Positions 12,401-27,400 of a DNA stretch of 64,000 nucleotides are shown in pieces. How positions within the stretch are numbered: position 1 is the first letter of the stretch; every line of letters begins with the position of its first letter. Position numbers and translations under genes: made by a program. The notes under the pieces are model-generated. The model was not told where the DNA came from, made no database searches, and saw only the letters and a program-made list of their open reading frames with translations. The stretch comes from Ctena decussata (lineage: Eukaryota > Mollusca > Bivalvia > Lucinida > Lucinidae), in the NCBI GenBank assembly GCA_963989385.1, contig OZ022500.1:110897842-110961841 (forward strand), read 5' to 3'.

Positions 12401-15400
12401 AGCCAGCGATGCGTAATTTCCTCCAATACACTGTAAAAGCTCCTCACATTTTTTTTTGGCCAAAAATGGCAGTGTATTTGCATGTAACATCACATAAACT
12501 TACTCCATGTATTTTATATAACCAGGCCCAGATCATTCTAAAGGACTATCTTTGGACCAAACAAGTAAATTTTATCACTTTATCCATTCAATTTTAAAGA
12601 TATCAGCATTCTTATATGGGACTCTACATAAAAGAAATTATTTAATGGTAATTTTGAGATATTCTTGATTATTTCTGCATCATAACATATGTACATGTAC
12701 ATGTAGTTAATCTATGGATGTGCCACAAATATGCTTTTATGGAACAGTATACATCTCTGTCTTGCTTTAAGTAAGTCAGAGATGAGATAAAACTTGAGTA
12801 GCCCTTGAAAGTTTTATACTTTTTAAACAGAGCTATCTTTGAATGAATATGGCAGTGACGGGGGAAGATGAGCAATGGCACTGTTTCCTTGGAAGACATA
12901 TGAGCCGCGACACGACAAAACCAACAAAGTGGCATGTGCACCTAGTGAAGACTTAGATCAGCCTGGGCGTCTACCCAGTCTGAACAGAGTCTTCACTGCC
13001 TGCATGGAGCTAGCTTAGACCCTAAGCTACCCTTTAAGCACCCAGCAAAGACTGATCAGACTGGGCGGATACCTAGGCTGATCTGAGTCTTCGCTAGGTG
13101 CACATGCCACTTTGTTGGTATTGTCGTGTCGCGGCTCATATGTCTTCCAAGGAAACAGTGCCATTGCTCATTGCAGTTCATATGTTGGTATTAACTCCAA
13201 ATTCATGCTTTACAAATTTTGTAGCGAGTAAAATCCTTTCTTACCTTTAAGCTGTGATGCAAATTTTTCGTCATCTTCTCCGAGACTACTACTGACTTCG
13301 TCACTGTCTTCATCATTATCACTGGCCCAGTTTCCTGACATACCATTTGTCTCCACTGGGTATATAGCTTCTCTAGGCTTTACTTCTGGGGTCTTTGTCT
13401 TTGCTTTATCTGTAATGTCGAAGCACATCATGAAAATAATCATACCTTGCATCTTAGGGTCCATTAGTTCAAAATTAACAGTGTTGTCAGTTAATGAAAT
13501 GTTACATTTTCACATGTACTGTAGGCAAACTCTGCCACTTTTTGCTGAAAAATTTTGAGGAGCTTTCCCGAAAGTTTAAAGCAAAAAATATCAGTACACT
13601 TGATTTTATGTGCACTAGAAGAATTAAGGAATCCTTGACTAACAACCTTTTTAAGTTATTGTTTCACTGCAGGCCAGAATGCAGACTTCTGAAAACAGGT
13701 AACAATGTCAGGAACTTTTCAAAGGGGTGCGCAAAAATAAAAAAAAAAACAAGATTTTGAGGGCAAATTAATGGGTGTAAACTCAGTTTCAGGCAGAGAA
13801 CTGCACCATTTTGAAATAATTTGCCCAATACAGGGGGTGCATTCACACCCTCCGCACCCTCTCTATGTAAGCGCCTGCACTGGCTCTTTGTATCTGTTTC
13901 ATGAATATTACAATATCCAAAAGGAGACTAATAAAGGCAAGACAGGTCATAATAATGTGAGCCGCGACACGACAAAACCAACAATGTGGTTGTGGGCCCA
14001 GCGCAGACTAAGATCAGCCTGGGCATCCGCCCAGTCTGACCAGAGTCTTCACTGTCCACATGGAGGTAGCTCAGACCCTTAGCTACCCTTGGAGCACTTA
14101 ACGAGAGCCAATGCCCAGGCTGATCTGAGTCTGCGCTGGGCGCACAACCACATTGTTGGTTTTGTCGTGTCCCGGCTCATGTAATCATTTTTCTTTAAGC
14201 TACCATAATAATGGAAATTAAGGCTGAAAGCATTAAGACTGGACACATATTTTGTTTATTTCTTTTTGTACCTACTTTTTTTTCTATATTTACTGCTACA
14301 CCCTCTTTTCAGAGTATAATGAGCAGGTGTACTTTTGTACACTCCAGTGTTGCAGGATGAAAGCCTACATATAGCCATGTAGCTATAGTAGGGATCTTTT
14401 ACCTGCACAGGGGATGACTCTCCCTGCACAGGGGGCCTCCAGTTAATGTCCCGATCCGAAGGACGGCACACTTGTTAGCATCATCCCTGCAAATGATGCT
14501 AGAAAAACGCGTTCGGACATAGGAAGATTCCACCCTGGGTGAGGCTCGAACCCACGACCTCTGGCGTCAGGGTCAAGTGCACTAACCACTGAGCCACCGC
14601 GCTTCTCACTTACACTTACATTTTACTTAATGAAAATGAACATAACATTAGAACAGATACTTACTTTTCTTCCCCATTTTCCCTTTAGTTTGTTGATGCT
14701 GAAAAAATTTAGAAGACAACTGATTAACACCTTTAGTATAGTACTGAAATCTTGCATAAAACCAGACCATTTACATGTACATTAAATAGCAAAGCAGATT
14801 CAAGCTAACAATTTGTTACTATTACATTAGTCATGTCTTTTGATACCTACAATGTATACTTTAAGGTGTGCTGTTCGTCTGGTCACGCACTGTTTACTTT
14901 TTTTATTCTACACGATCGTAGTATCAATTGCATTAACTGTTTATTTCATGGCCTTACTCATGCAGTCTGACAAGGGGCCAAAATATAAGATAGCTCACAA
15001 TAATCAGAACTCCAGATAAGAGGGGGTTTTGAGGCTAATTCAAAGATAATTTTTCTTATTCTTCAACAAAAACTTATGTTTTGACCCCTCATTAGAACCA
15101 TCTTGATGAGACGGTTCTAATGAAGGGTCACACCATATATTTTTATGGAGAAATACGGAAAATTATACCGAAATTATCATCTTACCCTTCTCTGGAGAGT
15201 TGTCAGCTTTGGCACTATTACACTTATCTGGGGCTCTGGGTCATCTTAAAATCTGATGAATTTACTTTTGTGTCAGCGGACCATTCAATCAAGGTCAGCA
15301 AATGAGAATGCTGGATGCCAACATCATTCTGTTCTTCAATACTTACGTTGAGCCAAGGTAAATATTTCTGTACCTTTTCTGTAACGTTTATATTGGTGCC

Positions 15401-18400
15401 AGCCAACCAGTCATGATCAAGTTCTGCTCCATTTGGCTCTGTCTTTGGTTCATTTACAAGATTTGTTTTAGCAGAGACCTGGGCAGTCTGTTTGGCTGTA
15501 GATGGTTTAATTGGCTGTGAACCAGGTATTAAGGGCAACAACTCGTCCAGTAAGTCTTTCAATGCCTGCAAAAAATAAATAGATATATGATTATTTGCTG
15601 GTGTATTACTAAACACATAATATAAAGACATCAGTTTTGAAAAACATTTAAATTCTGTAGATGTAGAGAAATGATGATGGGTAACATTGTTTCTTCGACC
15701 GGATTGCTTTCCTGCTGAGTTGAGCGTGTGATAGACTGTATATATCTTTCAGTACATTTTATAATCATGATGCTTGTAAATAAGTACTGCTGTGATAAGT
15801 CTCTTATAATTCTATATTGAATGGCTTGGTGTATTTTTATTTTGTAACATGTATATATGTATGTGATGTTGTACACCAGGATGAGACTCTAATAAACTAA
15901 TAAACTTGAATTTTAGGCTCCTTTCAACAGTATCACTGTTGTATCAAGACAATGGTAGCATGAAAATGGAAGGCCGGTGCAATGAAACCCTGTTTGCAGA
16001 GTGAAGAATTATGCTTCCAGCAAGATTTGAACCCAGTACACTTGCATAGTAAGCCAGTGGTAAACGGCCTGCACTACCATGACTCCTATAGACGTAGAGA
16101 AACAGAACATCACAGCAAATGACAGGCAACAGCAATGTAGATAAATGGGGAAAGGGGAAGCAGGTGGGCCTTAATTGTAGCTCTTTGGATGCTAAGTCTT
16201 ATTTTCCATAATTTATGGTGTATGGATACACCCCATGTTTTCCTGCCATTTTACAAAGGGAAACAAGTTTTCTGACTTCCTGTTTGCTTTTTCTGGATGA
16301 CGAAACACTTCCAAAAGGAGTCTTCTCTTAAAGGTAAGAATTTGCTCCTGGAGGAGCAAATTCTTTCCTTTAAGAGTTGACTCAGACTAAGAAAGAAAGC
16401 AAAAATGAAAATGACAAGCGTTGCTTCCCCCAAACATGTACTATTTCACCTTAAAATATACATGAGGCCGTCATTAGAACTGCATCACTGGGGCTGTTCT
16501 ATTGCTGGTCCACAAGGTATGTTTTCATGGAGAATGAACAGACACTATTTCAGGATTATCATCAACTTTTTCCCCTGCTCTTTATCTGCAGCTCATTTGG
16601 TTGGGAAGAAAAACATTCAAAACCATCAATTTATCAGGTCACTGAAACTTTGTCGAACATTTTTAACTTTAAATGAACTGCAAATATTTCTGGCAAAAGA
16701 GTAAATTCTGACTTGCTCCACATCTCTTTTCAGTTGCGAGGGTAAACTGCAAGTATATACTTTTATGCTCTGACTTCATCAGAACCTGACAGCCATTAAC
16801 TTTGCATGTATTTATGGTAAATATACACCAATTACACACTTTTGAATGAACAAATCTTGCTGTTTTCAATCCTCATTTTTAAGTCTTGATTTTCAACAAA
16901 ATATGTCACTAAATAGTAGTGAAAAATATCCCTAAATCATCATGTGTTTTAACCTCTCTTATTGTTTATTGACATTCTTCAATTCTTTTCTTTTATACTC
17001 TACTTTTAACCTATTGTGTTGCATTTTTATTTTTCGTATAGACTGGCCCTCAGGAGCATTTCCTGAGGAAGATTAAATGCATGACTACTCCAAATCCAAT
17101 TGAGAAGAATTCACTATGGAAATAAGCATATTAAAGCTAAACATCGTATTTCTTAAAAAACAAACAAAACAAAAAAATTATTTAAGACATAATTATCTTT
17201 TAACACAAGTTGACAACATAATGATGGAAATTTCCACAGCACTTTTCTGCAAAAATATGATTATTACAGACTTCTTCACATTTCCATGAAGTTACAATAC
17301 ACAAAACTCAACATTGCTTTAATTAAAACCGTATATCAATTCAGTATGTGTTTTGTGTAAGTACTATTTATCCAATACTACATATTAGATTACATTTTAT
17401 GTTGCTAAACAATTTGAATGAGTCAGTTATTTCATAACTTCCTTTTAGGTATGCTGTCACTATTATTAGCCACCACTGTTTGTTGGCAGCCAAACCAAAA
17501 CAGCAGATACCTTATCTGCACAGTTTTATTTGAGTCTTGTCTGTTCCCTTCATTGATTATATGAGCCACAAGGCAAAAACAAAGAAGTGGCATGTGTGCA
17601 CAGCAAAGTCTCAGATCAGTCTCTGCATCCGCCCAGTCTGATCAGAGTTCTCGCTGTCAAAATGAAGGTTGCTTAGACCCTTAGTTACCCTTTAAATGTA
17701 AAGTGAAGGCTCTGATCAGACTGGGCAGATGCCCAGGCTGATCTGAGTCTTTGCTGGGCCCATATGCCACTTTGTTGGTTTGGTTTTGTTGTGGCTCATA
17801 TAGCCCACTCAGTCAGTGTGTGAAACCAGCCAACTGAACATTCTTTACTGGCCTCGCAGTCAATGCCAGTCATGTCCTATGGCACCTTTTCCTAGTCTAC
17901 GCAGATGTCTCCAGACAATACAAAGATAATTTTGCGACATTATCCTATCCCATTGTCATATGTTTCCTATCTCAAGAAGCCTTCACCATTAAAACACAGT
18001 CAAGAATTTGTAATTTTTTATACCTAAGGTGTATGGGTACACCTATATATTTTTCCCACATTTTTACAAACGGGAACAGCTTTTGTCAATTCCAGTTTGC
18101 TTCCCTAGATGAAAAACCCTTCCACAAAAGGGTCTACTCTCAAAGGAAAGAATTTTCTCCTAGTGGAGCTCCAAGTGAATTTGCTCCAAATAGCTTCTAG
18201 TGGAGCAAATTCTTTTAATTTTTATCCCAGTGGAGCAACTTCATTAAATTTAAATTAACCTCATGGAGAAGGGAGGCAAAGATGACATGGCACAGTTGCT
18301 TCCTCTTAAAGTGAACCTTAATGTGCTTAAACATTGGGACACCTAAAAACCATTAATTTTCCATTTGGGACCAAATGGAAAATTAGTGGTTTTAGGTGTC

Positions 18401-21400
18401 CCAATTCTTAATCACATTAAGATACCCATTCAACTTAGTTCTAATACACTTAGTTCTAATATACATATTAACAAAATTTCAAATAAAGTCAAGTTTTTCA
18501 AGATAAAAAATTGAAACTTTTGCTAATTCTCAAGAAAAGGCAACATTTGGGGGGTTCATTAACACAGCCTCCTCATGATCAAAGATATTAGTTGCAACAG
18601 GGTGGGTGGGTGAGTAGTAGCTGAAAGAGCACTTAGAATTCATCACATATATAATCAAGCCGCGACATGAGAAAACCAACAAAGTGGTTTTGCGCCCAGC
18701 GCAGACTCAGATCAGCCTGGGCTCCGCCCAGTCTGATTAGAGTCTTCCCTGTCCGCATGGAGGTAGCTGAGACCCCTTAGCTACCCTTTAAGTTGCTAAC
18801 GAAGAGTCTGATCAGACTTTGTGGATGCCCAGGCTGATCCGAATATACGCTGGGCACACAACCACTTTGTTGGTTTTCTTGTGTCGCGGCTCATATATCA
18901 ACAGACACATACACAGATTTCCCAAAACGTCTCTGACACTGACCTCATGGTGCAAACTTACTAACTTGTGGCATCCTACATACAAAAGGTACAAATCTAT
19001 GAGATTAAGATCCAAGAAATAGATGTAAGGGATTCTGGGTTAATGCCAGTTCTAATATACAATAAAAAAAACAAATCCTAAGCTGGAAAAGATTACAAAA
19101 ACTGTCATAAACCTTAAAATGCTTCATTTCCATAGAAGTTCTCTTCTAACTTCAAAACTGGACTGGTCTAATAATAATTTGAGGGTATGTTCTAATGTTC
19201 TATATCCTGATCTGCTAAGGAGCAGTCTGATTTGATATGTCATGTTGCAAACAAGAGGCCCACGGGCCACAAAGCTCACCAGATCTCTAGCTCAAAATTG
19301 CTTTCAAAACTGCTGTCACATTTGTACAGGCTAATACAAAATATACTACTACAAAGTCTCAGTCTCACAGTCTGTTGAGTTGATAACAAAATATATGACT
19401 GTTTTTCATATTCTGATTGGAGTAAATGACATTTTTTTTTAATTTTCCCCATTGTAAGTCAATGCAACCCTAATTCGCCATAGCAACCAAACAAAAGAGC
19501 TGATTCCCATAAAAGAAAAACACATATTTTCACTTCCCCAGCCCAAGGATACTAAAGATAAAATCTGAGCCCAATCTGCCTAGTGGCTTCAGAAGGGATC
19601 ATTTTTTAAGGAATTTTTTTCCTTCTTCTGCTTTATGGCTTCCATGACAACCAATAATAAAAAGGGAAGTGGACCAAAACACATATAGCTGATAGAAGAC
19701 TTCTCAAGAAACGTTTGTATAAAAGTTTTGTCAACATATCTGCAATGGCTTGGGAGTAAATGCCATTTTTCAATTTTCCCCATCATAAGTCAATGCAACT
19801 CTAAGTTGCCATAGCAACCAAACTAAAGGGCAGATTTTCAAAAAAACAAAAAAACTTTTAATCCCCCAGCCTAAGGATACTACAGATGAAATCTGGGCCT
19901 TATCGGTCCAGTGGCTTCTGAGGAGATAATTTGGTAATTATTTTTTTCCATTATTTTTGCATTTTGGTTTCCATGGCAACCAATAAAAGGAGCAGTGGGC
20001 CCCAAAACATCAAGGCTAACAGAAGACTTCACAAGGAACATTTCTATAAAAGTCTTGTAAGCATATCTGCAATGGCTTGGCAGTAAATGCTATTTTTCAA
20101 TTTTCCCCATTATAAGTCTATGGGAACTCTAAGTTGCCATAGCAACCAAACTAAAGGGCAGATTTTCATAAAAAACACAAACTTTCAATCCCCCAGCCTG
20201 AGGATACTACAGATGACAGCTGGGCCTTATCGGCCCAGTGGTTTCAGAGGAGATAATTTTAAAGTATTTTTTTTTACTTTTTGATTGCATTTTGGTTTCC
20301 ATGGCAACCAATAAAAGGGGCAGTGGGTCAAAAAACATATAGCTGATAGAAGACTTCTCAAGGAACATTTCTATAAAAGTTTTGTCAATATTTCTACAAT
20401 GGCTTGGCAGAAAATGCCATTTTTCAATTTTCCCCATTATAAGTCTATGGGAACTCTAAGTTGCCATAGCAACCAAACTAAGGGGCAGATTTTCATAAAA
20501 AACACAAACTTTCAATCCCCCAGCCCAAGGATGCTACAGATGAAATTTTGGCCCAATCGGCCCAGTGGCTTCAGAGGAGATGTTGTTTAAAAGTGTTGAC
20601 GGACGACGACGACGACATACGACAGACGACATACGACAGACGCCGCCGACGACGGACAACTGCCTATCCTATAAGCTCCCCCGGAGCCTTCGGCTCTGGT
20701 GAGCTAAAAAACAAGAGGGCCAAGAGGCCCTGAATCGCTCACCTGAACAAAAAGGTCAAAGGTTAAACTAGGGTCATCATTTGAACAAACCTGATAGTTT
20801 GCAACCATTTCCAAATGGTTCTGAAGAAGAAGATTTTTGAATAGTTTCCTATGTATTTCTATGGCTCAAACTCAGGTCTCCCTGCCCAAGGGCCACTTTA
20901 GACCCTGGGGCCATCATTTGAACAAACTTGGTAAAGGACTATTAGGCAATGCTACATACCAAATTTCAAGCATCTCAGCCTGGTGGTTCTGAAGAAGAAG
21001 ATTTTTGAATAGTTTCCTATGTATTTCTATGGCTCAAACTCAGGACTCCCTGCTGCAGGGCCATTTTGGACCCTGTGGCCATTATTTGAACAAACTTGGT
21101 AAAGGACTATTAGGCAATGCTACATACCAAATTTCAAGCATCTGAGCCTTCCGGTTCTGAAGATGAAGATTTTTGAATATTTTTCTATGTATTTCTATGT
21201 TTCAAACCTGGGACTCCCTGCCCCAGGGCCAGTTTGGACCCTGGGGCCACCATTTGAACAAACTTGGTAGAGGACGACTAGGCAATGCTACACACCAAAT
21301 TTCAAGCATCTGAGCCAAGCAGTTCTGGAGAAGAAGATGTCTAAGTATTTTATAGTTTTGAACCCAAGACCTCCTGCCCAGGGCCATTTTGGACACTGGG

Positions 21401-24400
21401 GCCACCATTCGAACAAACTTGGTAAAGGACTACTAGGCAATGCATCATACCATATCTCAAGCATCTGAGCCAAGCGGTTCTGGAGAAGAAGATTTTTAGG
21501 TATTTTTTAGTTTCGAAACCCAAGACCCCCTGCCCCAGGGCCATTTTGGACCCTGGGGCCACCATTTGAACAAACTTGGTAGAGAACCACTAGGCAATGC
21601 TACATACCAAATTTCAAGCATCTGAGCCAAGCAGTTCTGGAGAAGAAGATTTTTAAGTAATTTTTAGTTTCGAACCCAAGGCCCCCAGCCCCAGGGCCAT
21701 TTTGGACCCTGGGGCCACCATTTGAACAAACTTAGTAGAGGACCACTAGGCAATGCTTCATACCAAATATCAAAGCCCTAGGCCTAGCGGTTTCAGAGAA
21801 GATGTCATTTAAAGCAAATTGTTGACGACGCGCGACGGACACTGGGTGATCACAATAGCTCACCCTGAGCCTATGGCTCAGGTGAGCTAAAAACACAAAA
21901 AAAACATCTACATGTATACTTAATGACGTTAGAAACGCAAGTTTTACAAACTGACTACTTTACAATTTACTGAACTTGGAGTGAATAAGCAGCATAAGTA
22001 TGAAGTTCAAATGAATCAGACAACCTTTTGTAGCACACATGTATATGTCACAGAATAACAGAAGTCCAGTTAAAATTCTGGCAATATAGCCATCAACTTG
22101 CAGACTTACTGGTTTTAAGTATATTAACCTTCAGTAGATTAAAGACAGGAGTGGTACTATATAAGGAGGATTAACTTCCATAGTGCCATTCTGTCTCTTG
22201 ATCACATAGTGTCAACACCTCCAGTCAGCCAATGAAATAATCATAACTAGTAATTCTGGTCCACTGATTGGCTTAATAAATTTTGACACCTTTACCTGTA
22301 CAGGTAAAATATGCTATTGCTGGGAACCAGACCCCCCGGCAGAGAAGTCCTGTCTTTAAAGAGATAAAACCATGTAACAATCTGTATACAAGTAAGTAAT
22401 ATGACACTTTCAATGGATACTTTGTAATAACATAAAAATAGCCATCAGAGGAGATGGCAAATCCCCCGACCGAAGACCCCCATGGGCCTTGGTAAAACGG
22501 GTGCACTTCAAAACACATATAAGTAATATATTGTCATTCTTTTATGCTTCTGATTGACATTATCTGTTTAACAGATGCATGATTATCTAACATTCAGACT
22601 AAATAGTATGCTTGACTGCTAAAAAGAAGTAACATCTCAAACAGCCACCATATACATAAATATATAGCATATGATACATTAAAATTGCAGAATGTGTGAA
22701 TAACTTCTAAACTATAAGCCCTACAAACCTTATTTGGAGCTCTCTAGTAAGTGAATTTGGACAAAGAATCCAAATCTGGAAAAAAAAATATTTTTTTTTG
22801 GTGGGGGGGGGGGGGGGGGGGGAGTTGGAGGGGTCAGAGAGAGAGTTAGGAACACTGATAAAATATCACAGCATGTTCATCAATATTCTAAAAGGTATAA
22901 GGTTATTAAAATTGTGGAGCAGGCGCCAGGGTTATACAGATATGGAGCAGAGACTCAAACAGCAGCTCAAAATACCAAAGGAAATAACTCATAAAGCTTG
23001 AAAGCTAGAGTTGTCATTCATGTATGAGACAAATCGTCATGACCTATTCTTCAGATCTGTGAAGTATCATGAAAATATTTCAAAAGGTATTCAAGCTATG
23101 GAGCGGACACTTAAAATCATCAAAGGGAAATAACTCAAAAAGTAAGAAAGCAAGAGTTGTCATTCTTGTTCACGACACATTGTCATGACCTGTTCTACAT
23201 ATCTGTGAAGTATCATGAAAAAATTTCAAAAGGTTTTCAAGTTATACAGCGGACACGAAATCATACCTAAAACCATCAAGGGGAAATAACTCAAAAAGTA
23301 AGAAAGTAAGAGTTGTCATTCTTGTTCGCGACATATCATCATGACCTGTTCTACATATCTGTGAAGTATCATGAATATATTTCAAAAGGTATATGAGTTA
23401 TAGAGCGGAAACGAAACCACACCTAAAACAATCAAGGGGAAATAACTCAAAAAGTAAAGAAGCAAGAGTTGTCACTCTTGTTCGCGACACATCGTCATGG
23501 CCTGTTCTACATATCTGTGAAGTATCATGAAAATATTCTAAAAGGTATTCAAGTTATAGAGCGGACACGAATCTGCCAAAAAATCACACCTAAAACCATC
23601 AAGGGGAAATAACTCAAAAAGTAAGAAAGCAAGAGTTGTCATTCTTGTTCGCGACACATCGTCATGACCTGTTCTACATATCTGTGAAGTATCATGAAAA
23701 TATTCCAAAGGGTATTCAAGTTACAGAGCGGACACGAATCTGCCAAAAAACTCACCAAAGGGGAAATAACTCAAAAAGTACAATAGCAAGAGTTACCATT
23801 CTTGTACTCGACACATTGTTATGACCTGTTCTACATAACTGTGAAGTATCATGAAAATATTCCAAAGGGTATTCAAGATATAGAGCGGACAAGAAAATGT
23901 TTACGGACGGACGGACGGACGGCGGACGGACGGACAGACGGAAGGACGCCAGGCTCATCGCTATATCCCCCGAACCTTTCGGTCGGGGGATAAAAATTCT
24001 GAAAATTTGCTCACCTAAATAATTAACTTTCCTAAAAAATTAGAACAGCTTGGTTTGGGAAGGCAGTTATGTGTCAAACAGGTGCAGAGGGAATGGCAAA
24101 CAGTGTAGGCTCTGATCAGACTGCTCCTAGAGAGTCTCCGCTTTTTGCTTAGACATAACTGTCCTAGTAATTCAAAGTTTTATGAAAACTTAAATACAAT
24201 CAAAGCACTTACCTGTAAGATTAAAGTGATAAAGTAGTAAATAACATCCTTGGAGTAAATATCTTTACAGTAATTCAAACAGTCCTCCTTTTTTTAATTT
24301 AAAAAAAATGTGTGACAAGTCTGTACAGTATGTTTGTCTTTTTTTCAAGTTTAACTGACTTTAACCATCCTTAATCGGCACAAAACTAAACATGCCACAT

Positions 24401-27400
24401 GTCATTCACAGAAAAACTTAAGTAGCACAACAGTGGCGCTTTTACTTTCAATTTCAAAGAACATCGCCATTTTAATATGCAGTACAGTCAACCATGGTAC
24501 TGTTGATTATCTACAAAATCAATAAACAAAAATTTGTGTTTGAGCTATGATATATAGATATGGTACTTTACTGTATCTGTCGGCAGACTCAAACTAGTCT
24601 GTACAGCCATGTAGCTTATTCAGAACCAACATTTTGGGTCTGTAAATATCACAGAGTCCACAAGCGGTATATATAACTAAGATTCTGACCTGATCTGTTG
24701 TAAAATCTGGTCTAAATATCTGCTATCTGAATAAGTATCAAGGGTAATAGGATATTGAAATAAACTAAATACTGGAATTCCCCTGTCTAAAAATAGAACA
24801 TCTTTTCTATTTTTATATCTTGGGAGAGTCAATGCTGATGATATCTATTATTCACACTGTTTACACATAATAAACCTTTTGCATACCATACACACATCAG
24901 TTCATATTATTGGGAGCAAATCTGTGGACCCTTATTAGAGAAAGGTTTAAATCTGTCCAAGTCAGCAGATCATGACAAGTATGTCAAAGTCAACAATGGT
25001 TAGGGGTGGGTATCGCCACTGAAAACCGTATCTCGATATATTACGATACACTGGTCTGTATCGGGATATGTATCACGATATATCGCGACTTCTTCTTCAG
25101 TTCATACTTCTATGTAACTTGCTTTTACTGTGTTGTTTGCTTCTGTCTTTTATTAAATGATTGTAATAAAAAATGAACACCCCATTCTTTACCTGTTTAT
25201 TTTAACACCAAAAAGAAAAAAAAAATAACCAGCTCCTGTACTTTATTAAAATGCAAATGTTACAAGTCTGCGATCTCATTTTATTTTACTAATTGACTTA
25301 CTTACTGACATGACCCTAAAGACCATGCATCCAGTGCATGACTTCTTTGTAATTCTGCTCTGGCCCAGTTTTGCCCCAAGGCGAGAATGAAAAAAGCATG
25401 CAGATTTTCAACACCGGTTGTCATCAAAGGAATTGACACATGTCTGAAGTCTAGGTGAATTATTTTATCGGTGACATGAAAAGGAGATACACTAAATAAT
25501 CGGACAGTAATTGCTGAGAAAATGTTGTAGACCCAGATCAGACAGCTCCTTGGAGCAGTGTGGTCGGGATCTGCAGTGTATGTCAACAAAATAATGTAAC
25601 TTCCCGTAAGTGAAAATGTACTAAGATATACACACACAAAAAAAATGTTCAAAAGATGTTCGAATATTTAAGTTATGAATGGGAAAATGATAATACCGTT
25701 GGAGTGATAGGATCAATTGGATCACGCTGGTCTGGCATTCAACACAGCCAACGAAGGCAACGTACTATAAAACTCGATTGTTTTCGCATATTCCTTACAT
25801 TAATTTCAAACTATTATTCTTACGGACCCAGCAGTTTGTTAGACCTTTTAGTCAGACAAGATTTTTGAAGAAATTCCGTCTAGTATAAATGCAGTGCTTG
25901 AATAAGGTTTTTCACCAATTCGTTGTCTGGTCGTTGTAGCCCGAAAATTGTTTTCAAGTATTTCTTGAATATGCATATCAATTCAGTAAAACTTTTGATT
26001 CCTATTTCAAGAGGCGGGGGTCGGATGGTCCGTGAGACTATACTTCTGAAACAAACTTATTCTGATGAGCAGAAAAAGCATGTTCCGTTACGCTGTCTTC
26101 GTTGCCTGTGTTGAATGCCAGACCAGTGTGTTGGATACTGACAAAAGGATTAAACTGGACATTATTACCAACAATCACGGTAATTTTTGTTTACATCTGT
26201 CTTTGTGAGTGAAGATAAAGACATGAGAGGAAGCGAGTCTCCGGCAAAAGTAAAGAATAAAACCTGTTTTTAAAGCCTGTATTTGCTTTAATTGACACCA
26301 CTACCTAGATCTGTTTCATGAAAAAAGAATATTTGGAGAAAAATACTAACAAAATGAAAAGGAAACTGTTAATTAAAAGCATATAAAACGTTTTCATGAT
26401 AATGTCCGGAAACTTCCGAAATTTACCGAGCGTACCGGTATGGCCAAAACGTATCGTGATTCGTATCCTGACAATTTTGAATCATGATTTACCGGTATAC
26501 CGGTAATATCGCGCACCCCTAACAATGGTGCTTGCGTTCATGTGGTCATGTTCTGATGTATCTGTAAAACAAGTTTCAATTCTCTGGCTTTATACACTGT
26601 GAGAAATAGACCTACCAGTAACAATGATGGCTGATACAGGCTACAGTAATCTCAAATTTGAGAAGCCATTAGACCATGACATGTAAGTCACAGTCCAAAA
26701 CAGTACTTGCTTTCAGCTGTTATGTTCTGATGTAAATGTGTACCAAGTTTCAATACTCTTAACCCTTATAAATTGCAAGAAATAGATCAAAATGCAGACG
26801 GGCAAACAGTGACGTGGACACAAACACGAGTGCCAATGCATCCTCAGACTATGACACTGGGTATATTGCAAAAGCTCTCCTTTGCTTTTGTAAAGACTTG
26901 CTAAAATTGGAAGAATCCATCCCTCTTTTTTACTGTTTCTTTGTAGGGGAGAGTCGGGTAACTTCGGACAGTGGGGAAATTCGGACAGTGACATTTTTCC
27001 TTTATATGTCAGTTGTCTGGAACTAAAACAAAACAATAACTGTTTGCAATGGTATTGCAATGCTATGTCCGAATTTACCCGCCTGTCCGCAGTTACCCGA
27101 CTCTCCCCTAGGCTTCCTCATGAAACTGAGAAAACCAAGTTCTCTTCAAAGGTTAAGCACTGTTGCTTAACTTAAAAGAAAAGGTATATCATTCTATCTC
27201 ATCCCTACACAACATGGCTCTTAATGCCATGAGCCCTGGCACACTAAAATAGTGCTTACCATTAACAGGAACAGCAAAGGCTCAGGCCAGCCTGCACATC
27301 TGTGCAGCCTGATCAGAGCCTTTACAGTTGACTACACCATGTATGAACCTTGAGGAATCTACTAGCATAACAAGAGCTTCGCAAGCGGCGCATAATACGC

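Noticed and set aside
14540..14607. Possible tRNA gene on the minus strand
   Set aside because: Good A and B boxes, but the arms do not pair as a full cloverleaf and a SINE body follows.
21202..21565. Three overlapping minus-strand frames with similar WPQ/NGGP phrases
   Set aside because: Tandem units of a non-coding repeat element read in different frames.
25302..25652. 116-codon minus-strand frame inside the hAT-like element as a transposase fragment
   Set aside because: No catalytic or zinc-finger motif of hAT transposases could be seen.
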